From Streptomyces diastatochromogenes (lineage in GTDB: Bacteria > Actinomycetota > Actinomycetes > Streptomycetales > Streptomycetaceae), in assembly GCF_002242805.1 (NCBI RefSeq), contig NZ_MCGQ01000016.1, forward strand, positions 372,481 through 436,480: 64,000 nt of DNA, read 5' to 3'. This document shows positions 40,269-48,083 of this stretch, piece after piece; within the stretch, counting starts at the first letter, position 1, and each line of letters opens with the position of its first letter. The translations under genes and the position numbers were made by a program. A model generated the notes under the pieces. That model ran no database searches and was not told the origin of the DNA. It saw nothing but the letters and a program-made list of their open reading frames with translations.

Positions 40269-40334
40269 GTTCAGCCCGCCTTCCGCAGCTGCCTCATGTG
40301 TTCAGCCCGCCCACGAATGTTCAGCCCGCCTTCC
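40269..40334. repeat. Three short direct repeats around the htpX stop
   Basis: GTTCAGCCCGCC occurs at 40269, 40300 and 40319, with copies 1 and 3 extended to CTTCC. The copies read through the htpX stop and the space before pspAB. They look like small duplications of the htpX 3' end. Confidence 0.8.
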
Positions 40335-41241
40335 CGGGAGCCGCCGCCTCGCCCAGCTCAGCGGAGATCCGCCCGAGCTGGTCCAGCCGCTGCTCCAGGG
40401 TCGGGTGGGTGGAGAAGAAGCGCTCGATGCCGGGCTCCTTGCCGGTCGCCGGGGTGAAGTAGAAGGCGTTGAAGGCCTGGGCCGTGCGCAGGTCCTTGGT
40501 CGGGATCCGGGCGATGTCCCCGGTGACCTTGGTGAGCGCCGAGGCCAGTGCCGAGGGCCGGCCGGTCAGATGCGCGGCCGCCCGGTCGGCCGCCAGCTCC
40601 CGGTACCGGGACAGGGTCCGGATCAGCAGGAAGCTGATCGCGTACACGGCCGCCGAGACGCCCATCACGGCGGCGAACACGACGGCGGTGTTCTGGTCCC
40701 TGCGGCCCCCGCCGAAGAGCTGCGAGTAGAAGGCGAACCGGACGATCAGTCCCGCGATCACCCCGAGGAAGGACGCGATCGTGATCACGGCGACGTCCTT
40801 GTGCGCCACGTGCGACAGCTCGTGCGCGAGCACACCCTCCAGCTCGGCGGGCTCCAGCCGCCGCAGCAGGCCCGTGGTCACACAGACCACGGCGTGGTCG
40901 GGATTGCGCCCGGTCGCGAACGCGTTCGGCATGTCCATGTTGGAGACGGCGACCACCGGCTTGGGCATGTCCGCGATCGCGCACAGCCGGTCGACCACCG
41001 CGTGCAGCTCGGGATACTCCTCCCGCTCCACGACCCGCCCGTGCATGGCGAACATCGCGATCCGGTCGGAGAACCAGAACTGGGCCACGAACATCGCCCC
41101 GATCAGGACGACGACCAGCAGCCAGGACTTGAGCAGCACGATCAACGCGGCGACGAAGGCCACGTACAGCAGCCCGAGCAGGAACATCGTGACCGTCATC
41201 CGCACGGTCAGCCGCCGATCGCTCCTAAAGCGGCTCTGCAT
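40321..41241 (-). CDS. htpX: Zinc metalloprotease HtpX
   Basis: A 306-residue M48 membrane protease. Two N-terminal helices (MTVTMFLLGLLYVAFVAALI and LLVVVLIGAMFVAQFWF) precede the zinc motif HELSHVAHKD near residue 138 and the downstream glutamate ligand ELAADRAAAH. It degrades misfolded membrane proteins. The start has GGGGTGATG upstream. It is in a two-gene unit with PspAB. Confidence 0.95.
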   Translation of the reverse strand: MQSRFRSDRRLTVRMTVTMFLLGLLYVAFVAALIVLLKSWLLVVVLIGAMFVAQFWFSDRIAMFAMHGRVVEREEYPELHAVVDRLCAIADMPKPVVAVSNMDMPNAFATGRNPDHAVVCVTTGLLRRLEPAELEGVLAHELSHVAHKDVAVITIASFLGVIAGLIVRFAFYSQLFGGGRRDQNTAVVFAAVMGVSAAVYAISFLLIRTLSRYRELAADRAAAHLTGRPSALASALTKVTGDIARIPTKDLRTAQAFNAFYFTPATGKEPGIERFFSTHPTLEQRLDQLGRISAELGEAAAPGKAG

Positions 41242-41342
41242 CTTGCATCACCCCGCAGTCAGGCACTCGTCCCGATGTCCAGTGTGCACCTGCGGAATCC
41301 CATAAGGAGGTCGCGAGCAGACCTAGGGGCAGCAAAGGCTTC

Positions 41343-42752
41343 CTATGAATCCTGGGCCGGAACCGGGGCGCCTCGGCCCAGGTGGGAACGGGCCCGGGCG
41401 AGCAGCTCCGCGACCTCGGCGTCCGGTCCCCACGGACCTGCCCACCGCACGGTCAGCTCGGCCCGCGTCCGCAGCCGCTCGTCCGCGTCGGCGAGCAGCG
41501 CCACGGCCGCCCGCAGCCGTACGACACCGCCGCGCGCGTCCAGCAGCCGGTACGCCGACACCCGTACCCACCGCGGCCGCCCGGCCGCCAGCCGCTCCGC
41601 CAGCCATGCCTCGGGCAGCAGCCCGGCGGAGGGGAGCAGCGCGAGGGTGGCCTCGCCGACGACCCCGGGCGCCGGATCGTCCAGCAGCCGCAGCATCCGC
41701 GGCACGTCCGTCACATCCAGCGAGCGCAGCCCGGCCACCGCCTTGGCCCGCACGCCGGGCGCCGGGTGGTCCAGCAGCGGCCACAGCAGGCCGGCGTCCG
41801 CGCGGGTCCCGCACTCCGCGAGCCCGATCGCGGCACCTGGCGGCAACGCGGGGTCACCGGGGTCGGCGCACCGGTCCCGGTACCAGGGCAGCGGATCGGT
41901 CCCGTACTGCCGTACGACATACCGGGCGCAGGCCCGCACCAGCGCCGACCGGTCCGCCAGAAACCCGATGGCCCGATCGGGCCGCCCCAGGCGCCGCAGC
42001 GCGGTCACCCCGGCGGACCGGGCCCGGGGACTGCGGGCGCCGAGCAGCGCCCCCAGCACCTCCTCCGCGTCCTCTTCTGCCACGGCGGCCAGGGCGGCCT
42101 CGCTGCACAGGGTCTGTACGACGGCGTCGTCGTCCCCGGCGGCAGCGCGAGCCAGCTCAACGGCGGAGAGAAGCCCCTCCTCGACGGCGAGACCGTACGC
42201 GAACCGGCGTACGGGGCGGTCGGGGGAGGTGAGAAGCGGGGCCAACCGCTCACCGGGCGCCTTCCGCAGCACCTCACCCAGCAGGCCGAGGGCGTGGTCG
42301 CCCCGGTGACGGTCGGCGAGGCGCCGGACCAGCGGGGCGAGCCGTGCCGCCGTCTCCGCGTCCAGCGCCTCGGCCAGCCGCTTCCTGGCCCGCTCCCGCA
42401 CCGGCTGCGCCCAGTCCGCGCACCGCACGACCACCAGCGGCAGCAGCGCCGGGCGCCCGGTGACCCGCCCGAGCGCCCGGTACCGGATCCGGCCGTCCCG
42501 GTGGCACAGGGCGAGTGCCAGCTGCCCTTCGGTGAGCGGGCCGTCGGCGTGCAGGGCGGCGGTCAGCGAACGCCCGCCGGGCGTCTCCTCCCAGCTGGGG
42601 ACGGTGTACGGCACGAAGTACCACTCGTCCGTCCGCACCCCCTCGTCCAGCCACAGCCAGGCGCTCGCGTCGCCCGTGTCGATCACGTCCCGCAGCGCCG
42701 CGCCCTCGGCCAGCCGCAGCGCGGCCCGGCTCCCCTCCCGCACCCCCCGCAC
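41343..42752 (-). CDS. HEAT-repeat protein
   Basis: About 469 residues, all-helical. The sequence is built from repeating helical pairs with the PxxxVRxxAxxxL pattern (PAPGVRAKAVAGLRSLD, PAPGVVGEATLALLP, SPDRPVRRFAYGLAVEEG). Typical of HEAT/PBS-lyase-like scaffolds without catalytic residues. Start is GTG at 42752 or 42743, both preceded by A/G-rich repeats that supply multiple Shine-Dalgarno matches. It lies 38 bases after the small membrane gene on the same strand and is probably co-transcribed. Binding partners unknown. Confidence 0.8.
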   Translation of the reverse strand: MRGVREGSRAALRLAEGAALRDVIDTGDASAWLWLDEGVRTDEWYFVPYTVPSWEETPGGRSLTAALHADGPLTEGQLALALCHRDGRIRYRALGRVTGRPALLPLVVVRCADWAQPVRERARKRLAEALDAETAARLAPLVRRLADRHRGDHALGLLGEVLRKAPGERLAPLLTSPDRPVRRFAYGLAVEEGLLSAVELARAAAGDDDAVVQTLCSEAALAAVAEEDAEEVLGALLGARSPRARSAGVTALRRLGRPDRAIGFLADRSALVRACARYVVRQYGTDPLPWYRDRCADPGDPALPPGAAIGLAECGTRADAGLLWPLLDHPAPGVRAKAVAGLRSLDVTDVPRMLRLLDDPAPGVVGEATLALLPSAGLLPEAWLAERLAAGRPRWVRVSAYRLLDARGGVVRLRAAVALLADADERLRTRAELTVRWAGPWGPDAEVAELLARARSHLGRGAPVPAQDS

Positions 42753-42756
42753 TCCC

Positions 42757-42792
42757 CTTACTCCTCTTACTCCTCTTACTCCTCTTACTCCT
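42757..42792 (-). repeat. Tandem 9-bp repeats carrying Shine-Dalgarno sequences
   Basis: Four perfect copies of CTTACTCCT (minus strand AGGAGTAAG) directly before the GTG start of the HEAT gene. Each supplies an AGGAG core; the last shares bases with the stop of the upstream gene. As the unit is 9 bases, copy-number change would not shift frame. Confidence 0.88.
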
Positions 42793-43048
42793 AATACGGA
42801 GAACGCATCTGCGCGTACCCGAGCAGCACTATCACCGCGGCCACACAGCCCAGCACCACGGCCGTCGACACCCACGACGACCGCCGCGGCGCCGACGGCT
42901 CCGGGTCGGCGCGGAAGGGTGCCGGGTCCGGCGGGTTCTCCTTCCAGCGGGCGGCGAGCATCCGGGCCCGTGCGGAGGGCTCCTTGTGCTCGGCAGAGTT
43001 CGCCCATCTGTGATCGAACTCGAGCTCCCAGTCGTCCCGTTCGGTCAT
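42791..43048 (-). CDS. Small single-pass membrane protein
   Basis: An 85-residue protein with a polar N-terminal half (WELEFDHRWANSAEHKEPSA) and one membrane helix near the C-terminus (VSTAVVLGCVAAVIVLLG). It resembles many small Streptomyces membrane proteins with no assigned role. Its stop sits at the edge of the 9-bp repeat array leading into the HEAT gene, so the two likely share a transcript. Confidence 0.78.
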   Translation of the reverse strand: MTERDDWELEFDHRWANSAEHKEPSARARMLAARWKENPPDPAPFRADPEPSAPRRSSWVSTAVVLGCVAAVIVLLGYAQMRSPY

Positions 43049-43323
43049 CCCCGTTCAACCTCTCTCGTCGGACAGAACCAGGAGGATGATCCCCCGAGAG
43101 TAGGAAGCATGGGAAGCGGCAAAGGTTGCCCAGGATGCTGCATGGTCGTTTCGCGGCTAGCATTTTCCGTGAGAGCCGCACCGCAGGGTGTCCGACGTCG
43201 TCTGCCCTGCTTTCTCCTACGCGTGCGGCGCCCCCTACCCGCGCCGGACTTTTCACTCCGAGGTCGCGGCCATCAGTCTCGTGCTTCGGAAAGCCGCACG
43301 AGGGGTGGAAGGAAGGTGGATCC

Positions 43324-43569
43324 ATGAATGCACATCGCGCGAGGCGACTCGCCGCAGTGTCCGCCGTCGGCGTCCTCATGCTCGGCGGTGCCGCGATCAG
43401 CACGGCAGGTACCGCGTCGGCAGCCACCCCGACGCAGGTGTCCACCAACCGTGGCTGCTTCAACAGCTGGCGGGGCAACTGCTTCAACAACGGCTTCTTC
43501 GGCTTCAACAACGGGTTCGGCTTCAACAACGGGTTCAACACCCCCGTCGTGGTGATCGTGGTGGGCTGA
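43324..43569 (+). CDS. Small secreted FNG-rich peptide
   Basis: An 81-residue precursor. Signal peptide MNAHRARRLAAVSAVGVLML with cleavage near ASA-ATP leaves about 46 residues. The mature peptide has a Cys pair (RGCFN ... GNCFN) and repeated GFNN/FGFNNGF blocks, ending in VVVIVVG. The ATG has AAGGAAGG just upstream and a strong palindromic terminator follows. Such aromatic/Asn/Gly repeats plus a beta-prone tail suggest self-assembly at the cell surface, but it is not a recognisable chaplin or SapB. Confidence 0.78.
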   Translation: MNAHRARRLAAVSAVGVLMLGGAAISTAGTASAATPTQVSTNRGCFNSWRGNCFNNGFFGFNNGFGFNNGFNTPVVVIVVG

Positions 43570-43593
43570 CGGCGACGGGTCGGAAACACGGCC

Positions 43594-43631
43594 GAGGGCC
43601 GCCACCGGGAACGTTCCCGGTGGCGGCCCTC
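43594..43631. terminator. Bidirectional terminator
   Basis: A perfect 38-base palindrome of GAGGGCCGCCACCGGGAAC and its complement, between the convergent small peptide gene and glnA. Confidence 0.85.
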
Positions 43632-43651
43632 GCACGCTGGGGCAGCGTCGA

Positions 43652-45061
43652 TCACACGTCGAAGTACAGCTCGAACTCGTGCGGGTGCGGACGCAGCTGG
43701 AGCGGCGCGATCTCGTTGGTGCGCTTGAGGTCGATCCAGGTCTCGATCAGGTCCGGCGTGAAGACGTCGCCCTGGAGGAGGAACTCGTGGTCGGCCTCGA
43801 GCGAGTCGAGGACGGCCGGCAGGGAGGTCGGGACCTGGGCCACGTTCGCGTGCTCCTCGGGAGCCAGCTCGTAGAGGTCCTTGTCGATCGGCTCGGCCGG
43901 CTCGATCTTGTTCTTGATGCCGTCCAGGCCCGCGAGGAGCAGGGCCGAGAAGGCGAGGTACGGGTTGCCGGAGGAGTCGGGCGCGCGGAACTCGACGCGC
44001 TTGGCCTTCGGGTTGGAGCCGGTGATCGGGATACGCATCGCGGCGGAGCGGTTGCGCTGCGAGTACACCAGGTTGATCGGCGCCTCGAAGCCCGGGACCA
44101 GGCGGTGGTACGAGTTCACCGTCGGGTTGGTGAAGGCCAGCAGCGACGGGGCGTGCTTGAGGATGCCGCCGATGTAGTAGCGGGCCATGTCCGACAGGCC
44201 CGCGTAGCCGGCCTCGTCGTAGAACAGCGGGTCGCCGTTGCTCCACAGCGACTGGTGCACGTGCATGCCCGAGCCGTTGTCACCGAAGATCGGCTTCGGC
44301 ATGAAGGTCGCGGTCTTGCCGTTGCGCCAGGCCACGTTCTTCACGATGTACTTGAAGAGCTGGAGGTCGTCGGCGGCGGCGAGCAGCGTGTTGAACTTGT
44401 AGTTGATCTCGGCCTGGCCGGCGGTGCCCACCTCGTGGTGCTGGCGCTCGACCTTCAGGCCGTTCTTCTCCAGCTCCAGGGAGATCTCGGCGCGCAGGTC
44501 GGCGAAGTGGTCGACCGGCGGGACCGGGAAGTAACCGCCCTTGTAGCGGACCTTGTAACCACGGTTGTTCTCGACCGCACCGGTGTTCCAGGCGCCCGCC
44601 TCGGAGTCGATGTGGTAGAAGGACTCGTTCGCGCCGGTCGCGAAGCGGACGGAGTCGAAGACGTAGAACTCGGCCTCGGGGCCGAAGAACGCGGTGTCCG
44701 CGATACCGGTCGACGCGAGGTAGGCCTCGGCCTTCTTGGCCACGTTGCGCGGGTCACGGGAGTACTGCTCGCCCGTGATCGGGTCGTGGATGAAGAAGTT
44801 GATGTTGAGGGTCTTGTCGCGGCGGAACGGGTCCACGCGGGCCGTGGAGAGGTCGGCGCGCAGGGCCATGTCGGACTCGTGGATGGCCTGGAAACCACGG
44901 ATCGACGATCCGTCGAAGGCCAGCTCCTCGTCCGGGTCGAACGCCTCAACGGGCACCGTGAAGTGCTGCATGACGCCCGGCAGGTCGCAGAACCGGACGT
45001 CGACGAACTTGACGTCCTCGTCCGCGATGAACTTCTTGGCCTCGTCGGCGTTCTGGAACAT
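43652..45061 (-). CDS. glnA: Glutamine synthetase type I (beta)
   Basis: A 469-residue GSI, dodecameric and ATP-dependent, making glutamine. Typical blocks: FDGSSIRGFQAIHESDM, FFGPEAEFYVFD, NGSGMHVHQSLW and the adenylylation site DKDLYELAPEE (Tyr near 397) recognised by GlnE at the start of the window. This site identifies it as the regulated beta form. ATG 45061 has AGGAGGAGC upstream. A GlnR-type box lies about 97-134 bases upstream, divergent from the RDD gene. Confidence 0.97.
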   Translation of the reverse strand: MFQNADEAKKFIADEDVKFVDVRFCDLPGVMQHFTVPVEAFDPDEELAFDGSSIRGFQAIHESDMALRADLSTARVDPFRRDKTLNINFFIHDPITGEQYSRDPRNVAKKAEAYLASTGIADTAFFGPEAEFYVFDSVRFATGANESFYHIDSEAGAWNTGAVENNRGYKVRYKGGYFPVPPVDHFADLRAEISLELEKNGLKVERQHHEVGTAGQAEINYKFNTLLAAADDLQLFKYIVKNVAWRNGKTATFMPKPIFGDNGSGMHVHQSLWSNGDPLFYDEAGYAGLSDMARYYIGGILKHAPSLLAFTNPTVNSYHRLVPGFEAPINLVYSQRNRSAAMRIPITGSNPKAKRVEFRAPDSSGNPYLAFSALLLAGLDGIKNKIEPAEPIDKDLYELAPEEHANVAQVPTSLPAVLDSLEADHEFLLQGDVFTPDLIETWIDLKRTNEIAPLQLRPHPHEFELYFDV

Positions 45062-45157
45062 CCAGCTCCTCCTACTCCCGACCGTCCCGCCGGGGTGGTA
45101 GATCGTTCGTGCGGCCAGTGCGGTGGCACACGCTGCCTCCGACCCTAGGGACGGGTG

Positions 45158-45195
45158 ATTTCTCGGGCGTGACCCATTTGTTTCGCAGAAGTTAA
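45158..45195 (-). promoter_or_regulatory. Candidate GlnR box upstream of glnA
   Basis: On the minus strand: TTAAC-n6-GAAAC-n6-GTCAC-n6-GAAAT, an excellent match to the GlnR consensus gTnAc-n6-GaAAc-n6-GtnAC-n6-GAAAc with exact spacing. It is expected to activate glnA under nitrogen limitation. Confidence 0.82.
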
Positions 45196-45269
45196 CCGGC
45201 CACGCTTCCACCGTAGCGCCGACACACCCCTGTGCGCCCTGCCCGAATCCGGGCGCGTACCGTGGACGG

Positions 45270-45737
45270 GTGGACAACAGGCAAGCAATGGGATCGTGGC
45301 TTTCCGGGCCGCGCGCGGCCATGGAAGAAGCCGGAGCCGACTTCGGATACCGGGGCGAACAGCTCGGCCTCCCGGAGGACGGACCGAACTCGATCGCACG
45401 GCCCGGCAGGCGCCTCGGGGCCCTGGCCGTCGACTGGGGTCTGTGTGTGTTGATCGCATACGGCCTGATCACGCACGGCAACAGCCCCGCCACCAGCAAC
45501 TGGGCCCTGCTCATCTTCTTCGCGATGAGCGCCCTTCTGGTCGGCACGCTCGGCTTCACCCCGGGCAAGCGCCTCTTCGGTATCCGGGTCGTGGCCCTGC
45601 AGACCGGCACGGTCAACCCGCTCCGGGCCCTGCTGCGCACGGTCCTGCTGTGCCTGGCGCTCCCCGCCCTGATCTGGGACCGGGACGGCCGCGGCCTGCA
45701 CGACCGGCTCGCGCAGACCGTCGAGGTCCGCAGCTAG
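45270..45737 (+). CDS. RDD-family membrane protein
   Basis: A 155-residue membrane protein of the RDD family with about three membrane helices (RRLGALAVDWGLCVLIAYG, ALLIFFAMSALLVGTLGF, ALLRTVLLCLALPALI). The family motif RLGALAVD with Arg-Asp is in the first helix and TPGKRLFGIRVV follows. Start GTG 45270 has no clear ribosome site, so it may be leaderless. Located divergently from glnA; a transporter role is often proposed for RDD proteins but is unproven. Confidence 0.86.
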   Translation: MDNRQAMGSWLSGPRAAMEEAGADFGYRGEQLGLPEDGPNSIARPGRRLGALAVDWGLCVLIAYGLITHGNSPATSNWALLIFFAMSALLVGTLGFTPGKRLFGIRVVALQTGTVNPLRALLRTVLLCLALPALIWDRDGRGLHDRLAQTVEVRS

Positions 45738-45743
45738 CCCGAG

Positions 45744-45790
45744 TACGACGAAGGGGGCGTCCGGTCACTCCGGGCGCCCCCTTCGTCGTA
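45744..45790. terminator. Bidirectional terminator
   Basis: TACGACGAAGGGGGCG (45744-45759) pairs with CGCCCCCTTCGTCGTA (45775-45790), a 16-bp stem whose loop has further small pairing. Between the convergent RDD and DUF4191 genes. Confidence 0.85.
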
Positions 45791-45810
45791 CGCGTCTCGT
45801 ACGAGGAGGT

Positions 45811-46512
45811 CTAGCGGGCCTTCGGGCCGCCCTTCGGCATCCGCATGCCCTTCGGCATCGGGCCCTTCGGCAGCGGCATGTTGCTCATCAGGTCGCCCAT
45901 GGCGCGCAGTCGGTCGTTGGTGGTGGTCACCTGGGGGCCGGTCAGCACGCGCGGGTACTTCAGCATGGTCGTGCGCAGCTTCTTCAGCTCGATCTGGCCC
46001 TCGCCCGAGCCCACGATCACGTCGTGCACCGGCACGTCCGCCACGATGCGGTTCATCTTCTTCTTCTCGGCGGCCAGCAGGCTCTTCACCCGGTTCGGGT
46101 TGCCCTCGGCGACCAGCACGATGCCGGCCTTGCCGACCGCCCGGTGCACCACGTCCTGGCTGCGGTTCATCGCCACCGCCGGAGTCGTCGTCCAGCCCCG
46201 GCCGATGTTGTCCAGCACGGCCGCCGCGGCCCCCGGCTGGCCTTCCATCTGCCCGAAGGCGGCCCGCTCGGCCCGGCGGCCGAACACGATCGCCGTCCCG
46301 AGGAAGGCGAGCAGCAGGCCCAGGATCCCGAGATAGACGGGATGACCGATCAGAAATCCGATCACGAGGAAGACACCGAGGATGCCGATGCCGACACCCG
46401 CGAGTACAAGACCGATCTTCTTGTCGGCCTTGCGGGTCATCTTGTACGTGAGGGCGATCTGCTTCAGTCGCCCTGCGTTCGCGGCGTCCGCCGCGGTTTC
46501 CTTCCTCGCCAT
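45811..46512 (-). CDS. DUF4191 membrane protein
   Basis: A 233-residue protein with two close membrane helices (IGLVLAGVGIGILGVFLVIG, VYLGILGLLLAFLGTAIVF) and a cytoplasmic part containing VEGNPNRVKSLLAAE-like and MNRIVADVPVHD segments, ending with a basic Met/Pro/Lys-rich tail. It matches DUF4191, conserved next to lipA in actinobacteria. Function unknown; the linkage to lipoate genes is the main clue. Confidence 0.88.
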   Translation of the reverse strand: MARKETAADAANAGRLKQIALTYKMTRKADKKIGLVLAGVGIGILGVFLVIGFLIGHPVYLGILGLLLAFLGTAIVFGRRAERAAFGQMEGQPGAAAAVLDNIGRGWTTTPAVAMNRSQDVVHRAVGKAGIVLVAEGNPNRVKSLLAAEKKKMNRIVADVPVHDVIVGSGEGQIELKKLRTTMLKYPRVLTGPQVTTTNDRLRAMGDLMSNMPLPKGPMPKGMRMPKGGPKAR

Positions 46513-46570
46513 GCCACGAAGTCTACGTGCCCCCGGGAGTGCCCACGACGGCAGTGCCCGGTGGGGGGAT

Positions 46571-46768
46571 TCAGGAGCGGGTGGCGGCCTGGTCGAGCAC
46601 GCGCTGCGCCTCGACCCGGTCCTTGGCGCGGCGGCGGTCCTCCAGCACGGAGGTCCAGGCGTTGCGGCGGGCGGTGCGCTGGCCGCTGCTCATCAGCAGG
46701 GACTCGACGGCGCGGAGAGCGTCGGTGAAGGACGGAATGGCGGTGGCGCGGACGGGCGCGGCCTGCAT
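46571..46768 (-). CDS. Small conserved protein of unknown function
   Basis: A 65-residue, helical and basic product (FTDALRAVESLLMSSGQRTA, VLEDRRRAKDRVEAQRVLDQ). GAGGGGGGAC upstream of the ATG and good coding bias support it. No known motif. Confidence 0.7.
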   Translation of the reverse strand: MQAAPVRATAIPSFTDALRAVESLLMSSGQRTARRNAWTSVLEDRRRAKDRVEAQRVLDQAATRS

Positions 46769-46891
46769 GATCGAGGTCCCCCCTCGGTCGGGTGTACGTG
46801 GCGTGATATCAGAGTCACTGATTGGTGTTACCAGGGCGTGACCGACCGGTCAAACACCAATGAAGCCTTGATACAGAGCGCTGAAACAGCG

Positions 46892-46940
46892 ACGCGGCCC
46901 TGACGGTCGCCCTCATCAGCGAGGACGGTCAGAACCGCGT
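46892..46940 (-). terminator. Imperfect hairpin downstream of lipA
   Basis: ACGCGG/CCGCGT and CTGAC/GTCAG pair with bulges in a 49-base structure. It is the only candidate terminator for lipA before the small gene and has no T-run. Confidence 0.45.
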
Positions 46941-46950
46941 CGACTCGGCC

Positions 46951-46966
46951 ATTACTGGCCAGTAAT
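46951..46966. promoter_or_regulatory. 16-bp palindrome ATTACTGGCCAGTAAT
   Basis: A perfect palindrome, A/T-rich at its ends in a G/C-rich genome, just after the lipA stop and before the small 65-residue gene's upstream region. It resembles a dimeric repressor site, but no regulator can be named. Confidence 0.5.
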
Positions 46967-46994
46967 TACTTGTGCGCGAATTCACACGCGCTGC

Positions 46995-47960
46995 TCACAC
47001 CGCCTGGGTCGCGATGTACGAGCCCCGCTTCTCGATTGCCATCTGGTACAGCCGCCCGGCACGGTACGAGGACCGCACCAGCGGACCGGACATCACGCCG
47101 GAGAAGCCGATCTGCTCGGCCTCCTCCTTCAGCTCCACGAACTCGTGCGGCTTGACCCAGCGCTCCACCGGGTGGTGGCGCACGGAGGGGCGCAGGTACT
47201 GGGTGATGGTGACCAGCTCGCAGCCCGCCTCGTGCAGCTGCTTGAGCGCCTCGCTGACCTCCTCGCGGGTCTCGCCCATGCCGAGGATCAGGTTGGACTT
47301 GGTGACCAGGCCGTAGTCGCGGGCCTCGGTGATGACCTTCAGCGAGCGCTCGTAGCGGAAACCGGGGCGGATGCGCTTGAAGATCCGCGGCACGGTCTCG
47401 ACGTTGTGCGCGAAGACCTCGGGGCGTGAGGAGAAGACCTCGGCGAGCTGCTCCGGGACCGCGTTGAAGTCGGGGGCCAGCAGCTCGACCTTCGTGCGGC
47501 CGGCCTCGCGGTCCGCGGTCTGCTGGTGGATCTGGCGCACGGTCTCGGCGTACAGCCAGGCGCCGCCGTCCTCCAGGTCGTCGCGGGCGACGCCGGTGAT
47601 GGTGGCGTAGTTCAGGTCCATGGTGACCACGGACTCGCCGACGCGGCGCGGCTCGTCACGGTCCAGGGCCTCGGGCTTGCCGGTGTCGATCTGGCAGAAG
47701 TCACAGCGCCGGGTGCACTGGTCGCCGCCGATGAGGAAGGTCGCCTCGCGGTCCTCCCAGCACTCGTAGATGTTCGGGCAGCCGGCTTCCTGGCAGACCG
47801 TGTGCAGGCCCTCGCTCTTCACGAGGTTCTGCATCTTCGTGTACTCGGGACCCATTTTCGCCCGGGTCTTGATCCACTCGGGCTTGCGCTCGATGGGGGT
47901 CTGGCTGTTGCGGACCTCCAGGCGCAGCATCTTGCGTCCGTCGGGTGCGACTGCGGACAC
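46995..47960 (-). CDS. lipA: Lipoyl synthase
   Basis: A 321-residue radical-SAM enzyme that inserts two sulfurs into octanoyl groups on E2 and related proteins. Two [4Fe-4S] sets are visible: CQEAGCPNIYEC near the N-terminus (auxiliary cluster) and CTRRCDFCQI (SAM cluster, CX3CX2C). The C-terminal RSSYRAG supplies the serine ligand. The start is GTG 47960 with CAGGGAG upstream. It is 123 bases after lipB, same direction, giving an octanoate-to-lipoate pair. The E2 and Lpd genes that use the cofactor are in the same window. Confidence 0.97.
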   Translation of the reverse strand: MSAVAPDGRKMLRLEVRNSQTPIERKPEWIKTRAKMGPEYTKMQNLVKSEGLHTVCQEAGCPNIYECWEDREATFLIGGDQCTRRCDFCQIDTGKPEALDRDEPRRVGESVVTMDLNYATITGVARDDLEDGGAWLYAETVRQIHQQTADREAGRTKVELLAPDFNAVPEQLAEVFSSRPEVFAHNVETVPRIFKRIRPGFRYERSLKVITEARDYGLVTKSNLILGMGETREEVSEALKQLHEAGCELVTITQYLRPSVRHHPVERWVKPHEFVELKEEAEQIGFSGVMSGPLVRSSYRAGRLYQMAIEKRGSYIATQAV

Positions 47961-48083
47961 GACCGGCTCCCTGCTGTTTGCTTTGCGTAGTCTTCGATTC
48001 TTCGGCGCACACCAGCGTACGCCCGTGTTAACTGAGCCCTTCAGCTGAGGCCAACCTCACGGCCGCAGGGCGCATTCCCTGGA

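Noticed and set aside
41343..44246. HEAT-repeat gene extended to 967 residues
   Set aside because: The extension runs over glnA, the small secreted peptide gene and the membrane gene on other frames; the coding signal ends at the repeat array.
43652..45640. glnA extended upstream to 662 residues
   Set aside because: The conserved GlnA N-terminus begins at ATG 45061 with a strong ribosome site, and the extension covers the GlnR box and the divergent RDD gene.
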